From contig NZ_JADWYI010000001.1 in NCBI RefSeq assembly GCF_016904885.1, positions 5,394,001-5,458,000 of the forward strand: a stretch of 64,000 nt of DNA, written 5' to 3'. The notes under the pieces were generated by a model that saw only the letters and a list, made by a program, of their open reading frames with translations, ran no database searches and was not told the origin of the DNA. Positions 36,961 to 44,723 of the stretch are shown here, in pieces (within the stretch, counting starts at the first letter, position 1; every line of letters begins with the position of its first letter). The DNA comes from Archangium primigenium. GTDB lineage: Bacteria; Myxococcota; Myxococcia; Myxococcales; Myxococcaceae. The translations under genes were made by a program, and so were the position numbers.

Positions 36961-37965
36961 ATGGGGGAGCGCCGCATGAAGAAGGGGTGGATCGCCGGGG
37001 GGAGTCTCGCGGTCCTGTGTCTGGGGGGCCTCGCCGCCGGGGTCCTCGAGACGGGGCGCGCGCCCGCCACCGCCTCGGCGCGCGCGTGTACGCCCGTCCC
37101 GGTGGCGCCCGAGCGCCTGAAGGAGCACGTGCGCCAGTTGAGCGAGACCTTCGTGCCGCGCGACCACGCGCATCCGGAGAACCTGGAGCGCACGGCCGTC
37201 TACCTCACCGAGGCGCTCACGCGCGCCGGGGGCCACGTGCGCTCCGAGCCGTACACGGTGGCGGGGCGGCCCTACCGCAACGTCATCGCCCGCTTCGGAC
37301 CGGAGGAGGGCGAGCGGCTCGTCATCGGCGCGCACTACGACGCGGCCGAGGGCGCGCCCGGGGCGGACGACAACGCCAGCGGGGTGGCGGGCCTGCTGGA
37401 GCTCGCGACCTGGCTCGGCGCGCATCCGCCCGCCCTGCGGGTGGACCTGGTGGGCTTCACCCTGGAGGAGCCGCCCCACTTCCGCGAGCCCACGCAGGGC
37501 AGCAAGGTGCACGCCCGGGGCCTGCGCGAGCGGGGAGAGCGCGTGCGCGCGATGATCAGCCTGGAGAGCCTGGGCTACTTCTCCGACGCGCCCGACAGCC
37601 AGGAGTACCCGGTGGCGGCGCTCAAGTGGCGCTATCCCCGCGAGGGCCACTTCATCGCCGTGGTGGGCCGCGCGGACGACGAGGCCCTCGTCTCCACGGT
37701 GCACGGCGCGCTGCGGGCCGAGCCGGGCCTCGCCACCGAGGCCCTGGCCGCGCCGCGCGGGCTCACGGGCGTGGACTTCTCCGACCACGCGAGCTTCTGG
37801 GACGAGGGCTACCCGGCCGTCATGGTCACCGACACCGCCCTGTTCCGCAATCCGCACTACCACACGGGCCAGGACACCTGGGAGCGCCTGGACTACGCGC
37901 GCATGGCCCGCGTGGTCCAGGGCGTCCAGTGCGCCGTGGAGGCCCTCACCGCTCCGGCGCCTTGA
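36961..37965 (+). CDS. M28-family zinc peptidase with signal anchor
   Basis: 334 residues from ATG 36961 with GGAGG eight bases upstream. An N-terminal hydrophobic segment (GWIAGGSLAVLCLGGLAAGV) anchors or exports it. Zinc ligands follow the aminopeptidase M28 layout: GAHYDA (His125), GADDNASGV (Asp136/137), FTLEEPP, and SLESLGYFSD; the last ligand His is in NPHYHTGQDTW near the C-terminus. Such enzymes trim N-terminal residues from peptides, matching nutrient scavenging or predation. It overlaps the 3' end of the convergent LysR gene by 20 bases. Confidence 0.88.
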   Translation: MGERRMKKGWIAGGSLAVLCLGGLAAGVLETGRAPATASARACTPVPVAPERLKEHVRQLSETFVPRDHAHPENLERTAVYLTEALTRAGGHVRSEPYTVAGRPYRNVIARFGPEEGERLVIGAHYDAAEGAPGADDNASGVAGLLELATWLGAHPPALRVDLVGFTLEEPPHFREPTQGSKVHARGLRERGERVRAMISLESLGYFSDAPDSQEYPVAALKWRYPREGHFIAVVGRADDEALVSTVHGALRAEPGLATEALAAPRGLTGVDFSDHASFWDEGYPAVMVTDTALFRNPHYHTGQDTWERLDYARMARVVQGVQCAVEALTAPAP

Positions 37966-38857
37966 GGGGCTCCAGCTCCTGGGTCAGCAGATCGAGGAAC
38001 CGCCGCACGCGCGGTTCCAACAGCCGCCGGGTCGGGTAGAGCGTCACGATCTTCGCCTCGCCGACGTCCCGGTCCGCGAGCACCCGCGTGAGGCGGCCGG
38101 CGGCGAGGTCCTCGGCCACGAGGAAGTCGGGGAGCAGCGCGATGCCCGCCCCGGCCACGGCCGCGTCCCGGAGGGCCTCGCCACTGTCGAGCCGCAGGCG
38201 GCTGCGTCCGGACACCTTCACCCAGGCGCCCTCGTCGCCCCGGACACGCCAGCCCTGCCGCCGGGTGGCGCTGCTGAACACCAGGCAGTCATGGCGCGCC
38301 AGGTCCTCGGCGTCTTCCGGCACGCCCCGCTCGGCGAGGTAGGACGGCGCCGCGCAGAGCAGCACCGGGTAGCGGGCGATAACGCGGGAGACCAGCCGCG
38401 AGTCCGGATCCGTGACCCCGATGCGCACCGCCAGGTCGAAGCCCTCCTCGATGAGATCCACCACGCGGTCGGTGAAGCTCACCTCGACCTGCACGTCTGG
38501 CCAGGCGCGCAGGTACTTCATCACCAGGGGCATGAGCACCCGCCGTCCGAAGGCATCCGGCACGGTCAGCCGCAACACGCCGCGCGGCGTCCCGGCGCGA
38601 CGGGCCACACTGGCCTCGGCGTCCTCGATCTCCGCGAAGATGCGCAGGCCCCGGTCGTAGAAGGCCCGGCCCTCGTCGGTGAGGCTCAGCGTCCGGGTGG
38701 TGCGGTGCAGCAGGCGCACCCCGAGCCGATCCTCCAGCCGCATCACGGCCTTGCCCGCCGCCGAGCGCGTCAGGCCCAGCGCCTGCCCACCGGCCACGAA
38801 GCTGCCGGCGTCGACGACGGCCATGAACACGGAGATGTCGTTGAGGTTGGTGCGCAC
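37946..38857 (-). CDS. LysR-family transcriptional regulator
   Basis: 303 residues from GTG 38857, where GAGG lies eight bases upstream and the helix-turn-helix starts at the normal distance (NLNDISVFMAVVDAGSFVAGGQALGL); the ATG at 38899 would add 14 residues. The effector domain follows (RGVLRLTVPDAFGRRVLMP to ALLPDFLV). It is divergent from a RidA gene with about 90 bases between starts, the typical arrangement for a LysR controlling its neighbour. It overlaps the M28 gene at the 3' ends by 20 bases. Effector unknown. Confidence 0.85.
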   Translation of the reverse strand: MRTNLNDISVFMAVVDAGSFVAGGQALGLTRSAAGKAVMRLEDRLGVRLLHRTTRTLSLTDEGRAFYDRGLRIFAEIEDAEASVARRAGTPRGVLRLTVPDAFGRRVLMPLVMKYLRAWPDVQVEVSFTDRVVDLIEEGFDLAVRIGVTDPDSRLVSRVIARYPVLLCAAPSYLAERGVPEDAEDLARHDCLVFSSATRRQGWRVRGDEGAWVKVSGRSRLRLDSGEALRDAAVAGAGIALLPDFLVAEDLAAGRLTRVLADRDVGEAKIVTLYPTRRLLEPRVRRFLDLLTQELEPLKAPER

Positions 38858-38951
38858 CCCGTGGCCTCGCTCCCGCGTCCCCTCAGTGGGGCCCGCCATT
38901 CGACAATGCCACCGCTAGGGTTCTGGGAACACCTTCCAAGGAGCAGCCCCC

Positions 38952-39347
38952 ATGTCGAGCACCCTCACCACCTACCACCACGGCGTCGAATGGGAGGAGG
39001 CCAACGGCGTCAGCCAGGCCTACCGCGTCGGCGGCACCCTCTACATCGCGGGCCAGTTCTCCCATGACATGAGCGGCGCGTTCATCGGGGAAGGGGACAT
39101 CGAGGCCCAGACCGAGCAGACGCTGCGCAACCTCGACCGCGTCCTGGCGGGCTTCAACGTCACGCGCAACCAGCTCGCCGAGGTCATCGTCTACCTGACC
39201 CACCCCCAGGAGCACGCCGCGAGGTGCATCGCCGTGTGGAAGAAGTACATCGGCGCGCACCGGCCCGCCGGCACGCTCATTGGCGTCACGGGGCTGGCGT
39301 TCCCCCACCAACTGGTGGAAATCCGCGCCGTGGCGCACCTGCCCTGA
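38952..39347 (+). CDS. RidA/YER057c/UK114-family protein
   Basis: 131 residues, typical for the family. GTLYIAGQFSHDMSG is the N-terminal strand pair; NLDRVLAGF and VIVYLTHPQ follow; FPHQLVEIRAVAHLP closes the trimeric fold. True RidA carries an arginine in the final loop (the enamine deaminase site); here the equivalent is in HQLVEIRAVA, so activity is plausible. It removes reactive enamine intermediates or serves another small-molecule role. AAGGAG precedes the ATG by nine bases. The divergent LysR probably controls it. Confidence 0.88.
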   Translation: MSSTLTTYHHGVEWEEANGVSQAYRVGGTLYIAGQFSHDMSGAFIGEGDIEAQTEQTLRNLDRVLAGFNVTRNQLAEVIVYLTHPQEHAARCIAVWKKYIGAHRPAGTLIGVTGLAFPHQLVEIRAVAHLP

Positions 39348-39383
39348 GCGCCGCGGTCCTCCGGGTGGAGGTAGGATGCGGCC

Positions 39384-40121
39384 ATGCGTTCCCCGTATCC
39401 CGCCGTGCTGTTGGCGGTCATCCTCATGATGGCCCCCCTGGTGGTGGCCAATGGGCTGATCTTCCGCGTCCTGGCGCATCAGTACCTCTCCGCGTCCCAT
39501 CCCCGCGCTTCCGGCCTCATCACGCACAGCGAGGTGGTGTCCGAGGGCGAGGAGACCTACACGTTCGAGGTGCGCTACACCTACGTGGTCAAGGGGCTGA
39601 CGTACGAGAGTGACCGATACCGCTACGCCGCGTGGAGCGGGGGTGAGGACAGGGCGCGGGACTTCGCGCGGCGCTTTCCCGTGGGGGCGCGCGTCCCGGT
39701 GTTCCACGACCCGGAGTCGCCGTGGGAGGCGGTGCTCGTCACCGGCATTGATGGGATGTACCTCTTCCTGCTGATGTTCGTGACCCCGTTCAACGCGGCG
39801 ATGTTCATGGGCGTGCGGCACCTGCTGCTCGACAAGGAAGGCCTGTCGGGGATGTTCAAGCGCCCGGACTCCGTCTACGACTTGCCGGAAGAGGACCTGA
39901 GCCCCCTGGCCATGGGCATTGGCACCGTGGGAATCGCCTCCTGCGTGGCGCTCGTCGTGATGTTCATGGCGATGTCGCTCACTTCGTCGCTGATTCCCCT
40001 GGTGCTCATCTGGGGGGCGGTCCTCGCCACGGGCGTGTACTTCGCGAGGAAACAGCACGCGGAGCTCGCGAAAGCCAGGATGAGGCAATGCCGCACCCGT
40101 ACCCGCTCCCGCTCCCCGTGA
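39384..40121 (+). CDS. DUF3592 membrane protein, copy 1
   Basis: 245 residues. A leading hydrophobic segment (MRSPYPAVLLAVILMMAPLVV) is followed by an extracytoplasmic beta domain (about 40-110: EEDYTFEVRYTYVVKG-like strands, RYRYAAWSGG and RFPVGARVPVFHDPESP, the DUF3592 signature) and then two or three membrane segments. Function unknown; DUF3592 proteins are common in myxobacteria. The copy ends in an arginine-rich tail (RTRTRSRSP). Its 3' end overlaps a small frame at 40088. Confidence 0.75.
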   Translation: MRSPYPAVLLAVILMMAPLVVANGLIFRVLAHQYLSASHPRASGLITHSEVVSEGEETYTFEVRYTYVVKGLTYESDRYRYAAWSGGEDRARDFARRFPVGARVPVFHDPESPWEAVLVTGIDGMYLFLLMFVTPFNAAMFMGVRHLLLDKEGLSGMFKRPDSVYDLPEEDLSPLAMGIGTVGIASCVALVVMFMAMSLTSSLIPLVLIWGAVLATGVYFARKQHAELAKARMRQCRTRTRSRSP

Positions 40122-40267
40122 GGCTGTTCCTCGTCGCCGCCATGGGGGTCCCCATGCTGGCGATCGACGCGGTTACCCTCACGAAGTCGGCCTCGCGGCG
40201 CACGCAGCACCAGCGCGCACGGGCCGCCCAGCGCGCATCCGCCGAGAGCGGGCCCTCTGGTTGGTAG
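40088..40267 (+). CDS. Short membrane-segment frame, possibly a remnant of a third DUF3592 copy
   Basis: 59 residues: MPHPYPLPLPVRLFLVAAMG, then VPMLAIDAVTLTKSASRRTQ and a polar tail ending SGPSGW. The hydrophobic stretch resembles the first membrane segment of the flanking DUF3592 proteins, but the rest is missing. It overlaps the 3' end of copy 1 by 34 bases and stops 15 bases before the start of copy 2. It may be a remnant of a broken third copy or a chance frame. GAGG precedes the ATG by a few bases. Confidence 0.35.
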   Translation: MPHPYPLPLPVRLFLVAAMGVPMLAIDAVTLTKSASRRTQHQRARAAQRASAESGPSGW

Positions 40268-40282
40268 AGGTAGGATACGGCC

Positions 40283-40990
40283 ATGCGCTCTCCGCCCCCC
40301 TTGGTTCTGTTGATGGTCGCCCTCGTGGGGCTCCCCCTGCTGGCGGCCAATGGACTGCTCTTCCACATCATGGCGCGTCAGTACCTCTCGGCGTCCCATC
40401 CCGGCGCCTCGGGCCTCATCACGCGCAGCGAGGTGGTGCGCGTCGGCAAGAACTCCCACGGCTTCGAGGTTCGCTACACGTATGAGGTCCAGGGCGTTGC
40501 CTACGAGAGCACGCGGTATCGCTACGCCGCGTGGGGCTCCTCGAACAAGGGCAGGGTGGAGGACTTCGCGCGGCGCTTTCCCGTGGGGGCGCAGGTCCCG
40601 GTGTTCTACGACCCGGAGTCGCCTGGGGAGGCGGTGCTCATCACCGGCGTCGATGGGATGTACCTCTTCCTGCTGCTGTTCCTGAACACCTTCAACATGG
40701 GGATGCTCATGTGGGTGCGGCAGTTGCTGCGCGGCGAGGACGACGAGCTGAGCCCGCTGGCCATGGGAATCGCCGCCGTGGGGGGCGCCTCCTTCGTGAT
40801 GAGCTTCGTGCTGGCGGCCTTGACGTGGGTCGATACGTCCCTGGTGTCCCCGGTGCTCGCGTGGGGGGTGGTTCTCGCCACGGGCGTGTATTTCGCGAGG
40901 AAGCAACGCGCGAAGCTGGCCGCGCGCGAGAGCAGTCAATCCGCGCCGCGCCGACAGACCCACCTCGGCGCGGATGGCCCCCGGCGGTAG
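40283..40990 (+). CDS. DUF3592 membrane protein, copy 2
   Basis: 235 residues with the same plan as copy 1: an N-terminal membrane segment, the DUF3592 beta domain with FEVRYTYEVQG and RFPVGAQVPVFYDPESP, and C-terminal membrane helices. The C-terminal tail is longer and polar (ESSQSAPRRQTHLG). Base similarity is highest in the first 150 and the middle part. No function is established. Confidence 0.75.
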   Translation: MRSPPPLVLLMVALVGLPLLAANGLLFHIMARQYLSASHPGASGLITRSEVVRVGKNSHGFEVRYTYEVQGVAYESTRYRYAAWGSSNKGRVEDFARRFPVGAQVPVFYDPESPGEAVLITGVDGMYLFLLLFLNTFNMGMLMWVRQLLRGEDDELSPLAMGIAAVGGASFVMSFVLAALTWVDTSLVSPVLAWGVVLATGVYFARKQRAKLAARESSQSAPRRQTHLGADGPRR

Positions 40991-40997
40991 CGGGCGG

Positions 40998-41549
40998 CTA
41001 CGGGTTCGCCAGACTCGCGTTGCGCCGCTTCAGGAACTGGAGCAGGCCGTCGATGCCGTGCTGTGCGATCTGTTCGCCGAATTGCTGCCGGTACGCCGGC
41101 ACCAACCACGCGCCCAGCATGTTCATGTCATAGACACGCCAGCCGTTAGGCGTTTTCGCCATCCGGTAATCGAGCGCGGCGACCTGGCCCTGGTCCAGCA
41201 CCTGGGCGTACACGACCACATCGGTCGCATCGTGCGGCACGCGCAGGGGCCCGTACGAGATTTTCGGATCACGCACCCGTGCGAGCGCCCCGGCATAGGT
41301 CTGAATCAGCAACAGTTTGAACTGCTCGGTGATTTCAGCCCGCTGCGTTGGAGTGGCCTTGAGCCAGTTGCGTCCCATCACCAGACGCGTGGTCCGCTCG
41401 AAGTCGCCATACGGCAGGATTTTTTCATTGACGAGCTTGATGATCGCGTTGAGGTCTCCCTTCTGGATGGAAGGGTCGGCCTGGATCTGGCGCAGCACAT
41501 TGGCGGTGAGCTCTTCGAGCAGAACTTCGGGTCCAGTCGTGTCGTCCAT
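40998..41549 (-). CDS. mlaC: MlaC-like phospholipid-binding protein, without signal peptide
   Basis: 183 residues. PYGDFERTTRLVMGRNWLKATP followed by QFKLLLIQTYAGALARV and NGWRVYDMNMLGAWLVPAYR is the MlaC/Ttg2D family, which shuttles phospholipid through the periplasm for the Mla transport system. The spelling is closest, from memory, to betaproteobacterial MlaC. Unusually there is no signal peptide: the frame upstream of ATG 41549 meets a stop within about seven codons, so the protein would stay in the cytosol. There are no mlaA, B, D, E or F genes nearby. Codon use is visibly less GC-biased in places (for example GATTTTTTCATTGAC). Likely acquired and probably non-functional as a shuttle. 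Confidence 0.75.
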   Translation of the reverse strand: MDDTTGPEVLLEELTANVLRQIQADPSIQKGDLNAIIKLVNEKILPYGDFERTTRLVMGRNWLKATPTQRAEITEQFKLLLIQTYAGALARVRDPKISYGPLRVPHDATDVVVYAQVLDQGQVAALDYRMAKTPNGWRVYDMNMLGAWLVPAYRQQFGEQIAQHGIDGLLQFLKRRNASLANP

Positions 41550-41640
41550 GGAGGTCGTCGCGCGCTACGGCGCGAGCTTGAGCAGGAGGGTCTCGAACCT
41601 TTCACGCGTTGGCCGGGCGGCGAGGCGGAGGGCGCGGAAC

Positions 41641-42501
41641 TCAACCCACGGGGCGCCACGCACTGACCAGACGCCCGACCCAGTTGTTCAGGGCCAGATC
41701 ATCGGTGCGGTGCGTGAAGTAGCGGGCGTTGATGCCCTGGCTCCCGATGTCCTCGAGGCCCGTGAAGCCCGCCTTCGTCAGGTGGGCCTCCATCTGCTCC
41801 GGGGTGAAGAATGTCTTGAAGGGCTCGCCCATGGAAGCGACCCGTTCCGACGTCCGCTCCAGGGTGCGCTGCTCCCGCTCATTCAGCCGCTCCCAATCGA
41901 GGATGTAATCGAGGACCAGCCCGCTGCCCGGGTGCCGCGCGGCCAGGAAGGCGAGGGTGTTCTGGAAGGCCTCGAGGGTCAGGTAGTAGGTCACCCCCAG
42001 CCAGCAGAAGAGCGCGGGCTGATCCCACTGGAAGTCCACCGCGCGCAGCCCCTCCTCGATCGTCTGCGACTCGAAGTCCACGGGGGCGAAGGTGAGGTGC
42101 TCGGGAATCGGGATGGCGGCGCTCGCGAGGCGCTCGCGCTTCCACGCCTGGGTGGCGGGGTGGTCGACCTCGAAGACCCGCACGTCGACGAAGGGATTGC
42201 GGTAGGCGAAGGTGTCCAGACCCGCCCCGAGCAGGACGTATTGCCTGACGCCCGCGGCGACGGCCCGCTCGAGCGTGTCCTCCGCGTAGCGGCTGCGCGC
42301 CACCATGTAGGCCCGCATGTCCTGATCGTAGAACTCCTGGTGGATGTCCTCCGAGAGCAGCAGCTTCGAGCGCTGATCCTCGGAGAGGATGCGCACGGCG
42401 AGGGGATCCTGGAGGACGAGCCGTGACTGGTCGCGCACCTGGTGCACCGCGCGCTGACGGGCGACCCACTCCGCGGTCTTGCTGGGCTGGCCTTGATTCA
42501 T
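41641..42501 (-). CDS. SAM-dependent methyltransferase, leucine-carboxyl-type (TIGR00027 group)
   Basis: 286 residues from ATG 42501; AGGA lies eight bases upstream. VLLGAGLDTFAYR is the SAM-binding motif of the group, and VFEVDHPATQAWKRERL binds the nucleoside. It belongs to the PPM/LCM-like O-methyltransferase set common in mycobacteria and myxobacterial secondary metabolism. The substrate cannot be inferred. It stands between MlaC and the small monooxygenase, and is divergent from nothing obvious. Confidence 0.85.
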   Translation of the reverse strand: MNQGQPSKTAEWVARQRAVHQVRDQSRLVLQDPLAVRILSEDQRSKLLLSEDIHQEFYDQDMRAYMVARSRYAEDTLERAVAAGVRQYVLLGAGLDTFAYRNPFVDVRVFEVDHPATQAWKRERLASAAIPIPEHLTFAPVDFESQTIEEGLRAVDFQWDQPALFCWLGVTYYLTLEAFQNTLAFLAARHPGSGLVLDYILDWERLNEREQRTLERTSERVASMGEPFKTFFTPEQMEAHLTKAGFTGLEDIGSQGINARYFTHRTDDLALNNWVGRLVSAWRPVG

Positions 42502-42581
42502 GGTCGTCATCCTACCAGGGACGCCCGTTCCCGCATGGCGGCGACAGGGGGCGCTGACGTCAAGGTGACAGTGCCGTCACC

Positions 42582-42884
42582 TCACAGAGCGATCTCGTGA
42601 ACGCGATCGGTCCTCGGGGAGAAGGCTTGAAGCTTCCTGGAGATTGGAGACACCCTCGCCACGTTCGTCACGAAGGCCTGAAAGGCGTCCGCCGACGCCC
42701 AGGTGGCGTAGTTGATCAAGACGGTGCCTTCTTCGTTGGAATGAAGTTTGGCGGAAATAAAACCGGGAACCTGGCTCACTTCCTTCTCGAAGAACTCCCG
42801 AATCAGGGACACCACCGTGTCGAGTTCTCCCGCCTTCAAGTCGAACCGGACGATGGCGTAGAGCGGACGCATCTGGCTGTTCAT
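42582..42884 (-). CDS. Antibiotic-biosynthesis-monooxygenase (ABM)-fold protein
   Basis: 100 residues. YAIVRFDLKAGELDTVVSLI, EVPGF-type SQVPGFISAKLHS and LINYATWASADAFQAFV give the ferredoxin-like ABM fold seen in ActVA-type quinone-forming oxygenases and haem-degrading proteins. AGGAGG is five bases from ATG 42884 and two from ATG 42887, so the second is preferred. It is followed by the methyltransferase with about 80 bases between; the cyclase-like gene is divergent. Confidence 0.75.
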   Translation of the reverse strand: MNSQMRPLYAIVRFDLKAGELDTVVSLIREFFEKEVSQVPGFISAKLHSNEEGTVLINYATWASADAFQAFVTNVARVSPISRKLQAFSPRTDRVHEIAL

Positions 42885-42998
42885 CATGTCCTCCTGATGA
42901 TCGCGGTGAACTTGCGGCGGTGTTTTCTCGCGGTCAATGGCCCCGCGGGAAGAATCGCGGGGAGCGCTCCCTTGCTTTCTCGTACATTCCCCGTCCCC

Positions 42999-44051
42999 AT
43001 GACCCTCGATCTCGACACCCTCGCCGCCGTTCCCAGCTCCCGCCCGCCCCGGAGCGCGGAGGTCTCGCGGGGGATCTCCGATTCCGTTGCCTACCTCGGG
43101 TCGGAGGCCGCGCTGCACAGCCTCGAGCGCGATCCGTACTGGCCCAAGTGGAACTCCCCGTGGTGGCACATGCTGCTGCTCCACGAGCTGGGCGAAGCCC
43201 GCCAGATTCCCTCGCGCACGGCCGCGACAATGGCCGCGCGGATGGATCGCCTCCTGCACCTCTTCCCCATCCACCCGGGCGATGCACCGGGGGCGGACAC
43301 GCAGCGCGACTGTGCCTGTCATTGCGCGCTCGGCACGATGCTGCCAGTGCTCGCCGCGTGCGGCATCGACGTCGAGCGAACGCTGCCCTGGGTCAAACCC
43401 TGGTTCGTGCGCTACCAGATGGCCGATGGTGGCCTGTCCTGCGACCCCACCGCGTACCTCCAGACCCATGAGTGCCCCAGCTCGATGGTCGGGACGGTCG
43501 CGCCGCTCGAGGCCATGCTGCTCGGCGGCGCCGGAGCGAGCGAACAACAGGCCTTCGCCCATCGCGCCGCGGGCTTCCTGATGGAGCGAGCCCTCATTCA
43601 CGGCTCGCGGAGCGTGCACAACGCCGAGGAGCGCGACGCGGCGGGGGCCTGGCGCGCGCTCACGTTCCCGCGCTTCTACTTCTACGACGTGCTGCGCGGC
43701 CTGGCCGTCCTGGTGAAGTGGGCCGAGGCCACCGACGAGCGGCTGCCAGAGGCCGCGGTCGCCCCGGTCGTCCAGGAACTCGTCGCGCGCTGGCCCGACG
43801 GCGTCGTGTGTGTCGAGCGCCAGGCCCATGCCGGGATGACCACCATCCTCCCCACGGCGGATCGCTCGCCCAGCCCGGGGGCCCAGGCCTCGACGTTCCC
43901 ACTGCTCGAGGCGGTGAGTCGGCCAGGCGAGCCGTCCGAAGCGCTGACGCGGCAGTGGTCCGAGGCCCGCGCGGGCCTGCTTCGGCTCGCCCGCGCGGGG
44001 CGCCTCACAACATCCACGTACAGGGACTCAAGTCCTCGCTCCAATGGATGA
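42999..44051 (+). CDS. Prenyltransferase/squalene-cyclase-like protein
   Basis: 350 residues, no signal peptide. Helical repeats typical of an alpha-alpha barrel are seen (YWPKWNSPWWHMLLLHELGEA, VKPWFVRYQMADGGLSCDP, SMVGTVAPLEAMLL). WNSPWWHM near residue 50 is conserved. The stretch DCACHCALG at about 105 and ECPS are cysteine rich but do not make a haem site. Neighbouring methyltransferase and ABM genes make a small biosynthetic role conceivable. The last 20 residues (TSTYRDSSPRSNG) overlap the start region of the next gene by 8 bases past ATG 44044 and look irregular. Confidence 0.55.
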   Translation: MTLDLDTLAAVPSSRPPRSAEVSRGISDSVAYLGSEAALHSLERDPYWPKWNSPWWHMLLLHELGEARQIPSRTAATMAARMDRLLHLFPIHPGDAPGADTQRDCACHCALGTMLPVLAACGIDVERTLPWVKPWFVRYQMADGGLSCDPTAYLQTHECPSSMVGTVAPLEAMLLGGAGASEQQAFAHRAAGFLMERALIHGSRSVHNAEERDAAGAWRALTFPRFYFYDVLRGLAVLVKWAEATDERLPEAAVAPVVQELVARWPDGVVCVERQAHAGMTTILPTADRSPSPGAQASTFPLLEAVSRPGEPSEALTRQWSEARAGLLRLARAGRLTTSTYRDSSPRSNG

Positions 44052-44058
44052 CCTGGCC

Positions 44059-44722
44059 ATGCGTTTTCGGGCGTGCATCGCACTGCTGCTCTTGAGCCCA
44101 GCCTGCGCGACAACATCGTCAAGCCCAAGAAAACCCGCGATCCGGGACGCGAGGCTCGCCAACCTCCAGCGAGCAGCGACGCTGCCCTGGACGGATGAGG
44201 GGCGGTGCGCCGTCGAGGCGGCCTCCGCGCCCTGGCCCGAGCTGGCGGAACGGTGCTTTCATGCCCTCGACCATGACCGGGTCGAATTTCACGACGCCAC
44301 GGGGCGATGTGCTGTTGCCTCTGCTGGTGCCGCTGCCCTGGGGGTTGGGGTTTGCGTGTTGGCGGCACCGGAGATCATCGTGGGCGCGGTGATTGTCGCG
44401 GGCGTGGTGGTCGTGGGCTTCGCCATCAAAGAAGCGCTGGATACCTACGCGGAGAAGAAGGGCCTTCCCCAAGGAGTAAGGCCCTCGCCTGAAACGCTGC
44501 CCGTGCCTGAAACAGCGCCTGCTCCACAGAACACCGCGCCGAACCGAAGCCTTCGTTCGGCGGATCGAAATTCAAAAGCAGGTGGAGGCGGCGCGGTGTG
44601 AGCGTGATCTCGCAGCGGCCTGCGGCTATCATTTTGTCATCGGCGTTCGCTCCGATGCACACAAGAAACTGTTGGAAGCGCTGTTGCCCGGTTTCAACAT
44701 CGTCCTCATGACGTGGTGCTGA
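44059..44722 (+). pseudogene. Lipoprotein toxin (DUF6310-type) with its nuclease core deleted
   Basis: The N-terminal part is an in-frame lipoprotein: MRFRACIALLLLSPAC with lipobox Cys16, then RLANLQRAATLPWTDEG and a hydrophobic stretch (APEIIVGAVIVAGVVVVGF), matching what I know as the DUF6310 lipoprotein toxins. That frame ends at 44601. In another frame, from about 44556, the sequence is AFVRRIEIQKQVEAARCERD followed by LAAACGYHFVIGVRSDAHKK and a final VLMTWC at 44720, which is the C-terminal end of the same family. The nuclease core between is gone and the ends are out of frame. The gene cannot make the intact toxin, although the lipoprotein part could still be made. Confidence 0.78.
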
Positions 44723-44723
44723 A

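Larger units (their letters stand above)
39359..40990 (+). repeat. Tandem duplication of a DUF3592 gene with its upstream region
   Basis: The bases before the two DUF3592 starts, GAGGTAGGAT(G/A)CGGCCATGCG, are nearly identical (around 39368-39388 and 40267-40287), and the coding parts match over most of their length (VLIxGAVLATGVYFARKQ and RFPVGAxVPVF shared). The copies are about 0.9 kb apart, so this is an old direct duplication that has drifted. Confidence 0.75.

Noticed and set aside
43290-43330. CACH in the cyclase-like protein at about residue 105
   Set aside because: The spacing is CxCH, not CxxCH, and there is no signal peptide, so a c-type haem is not supported.
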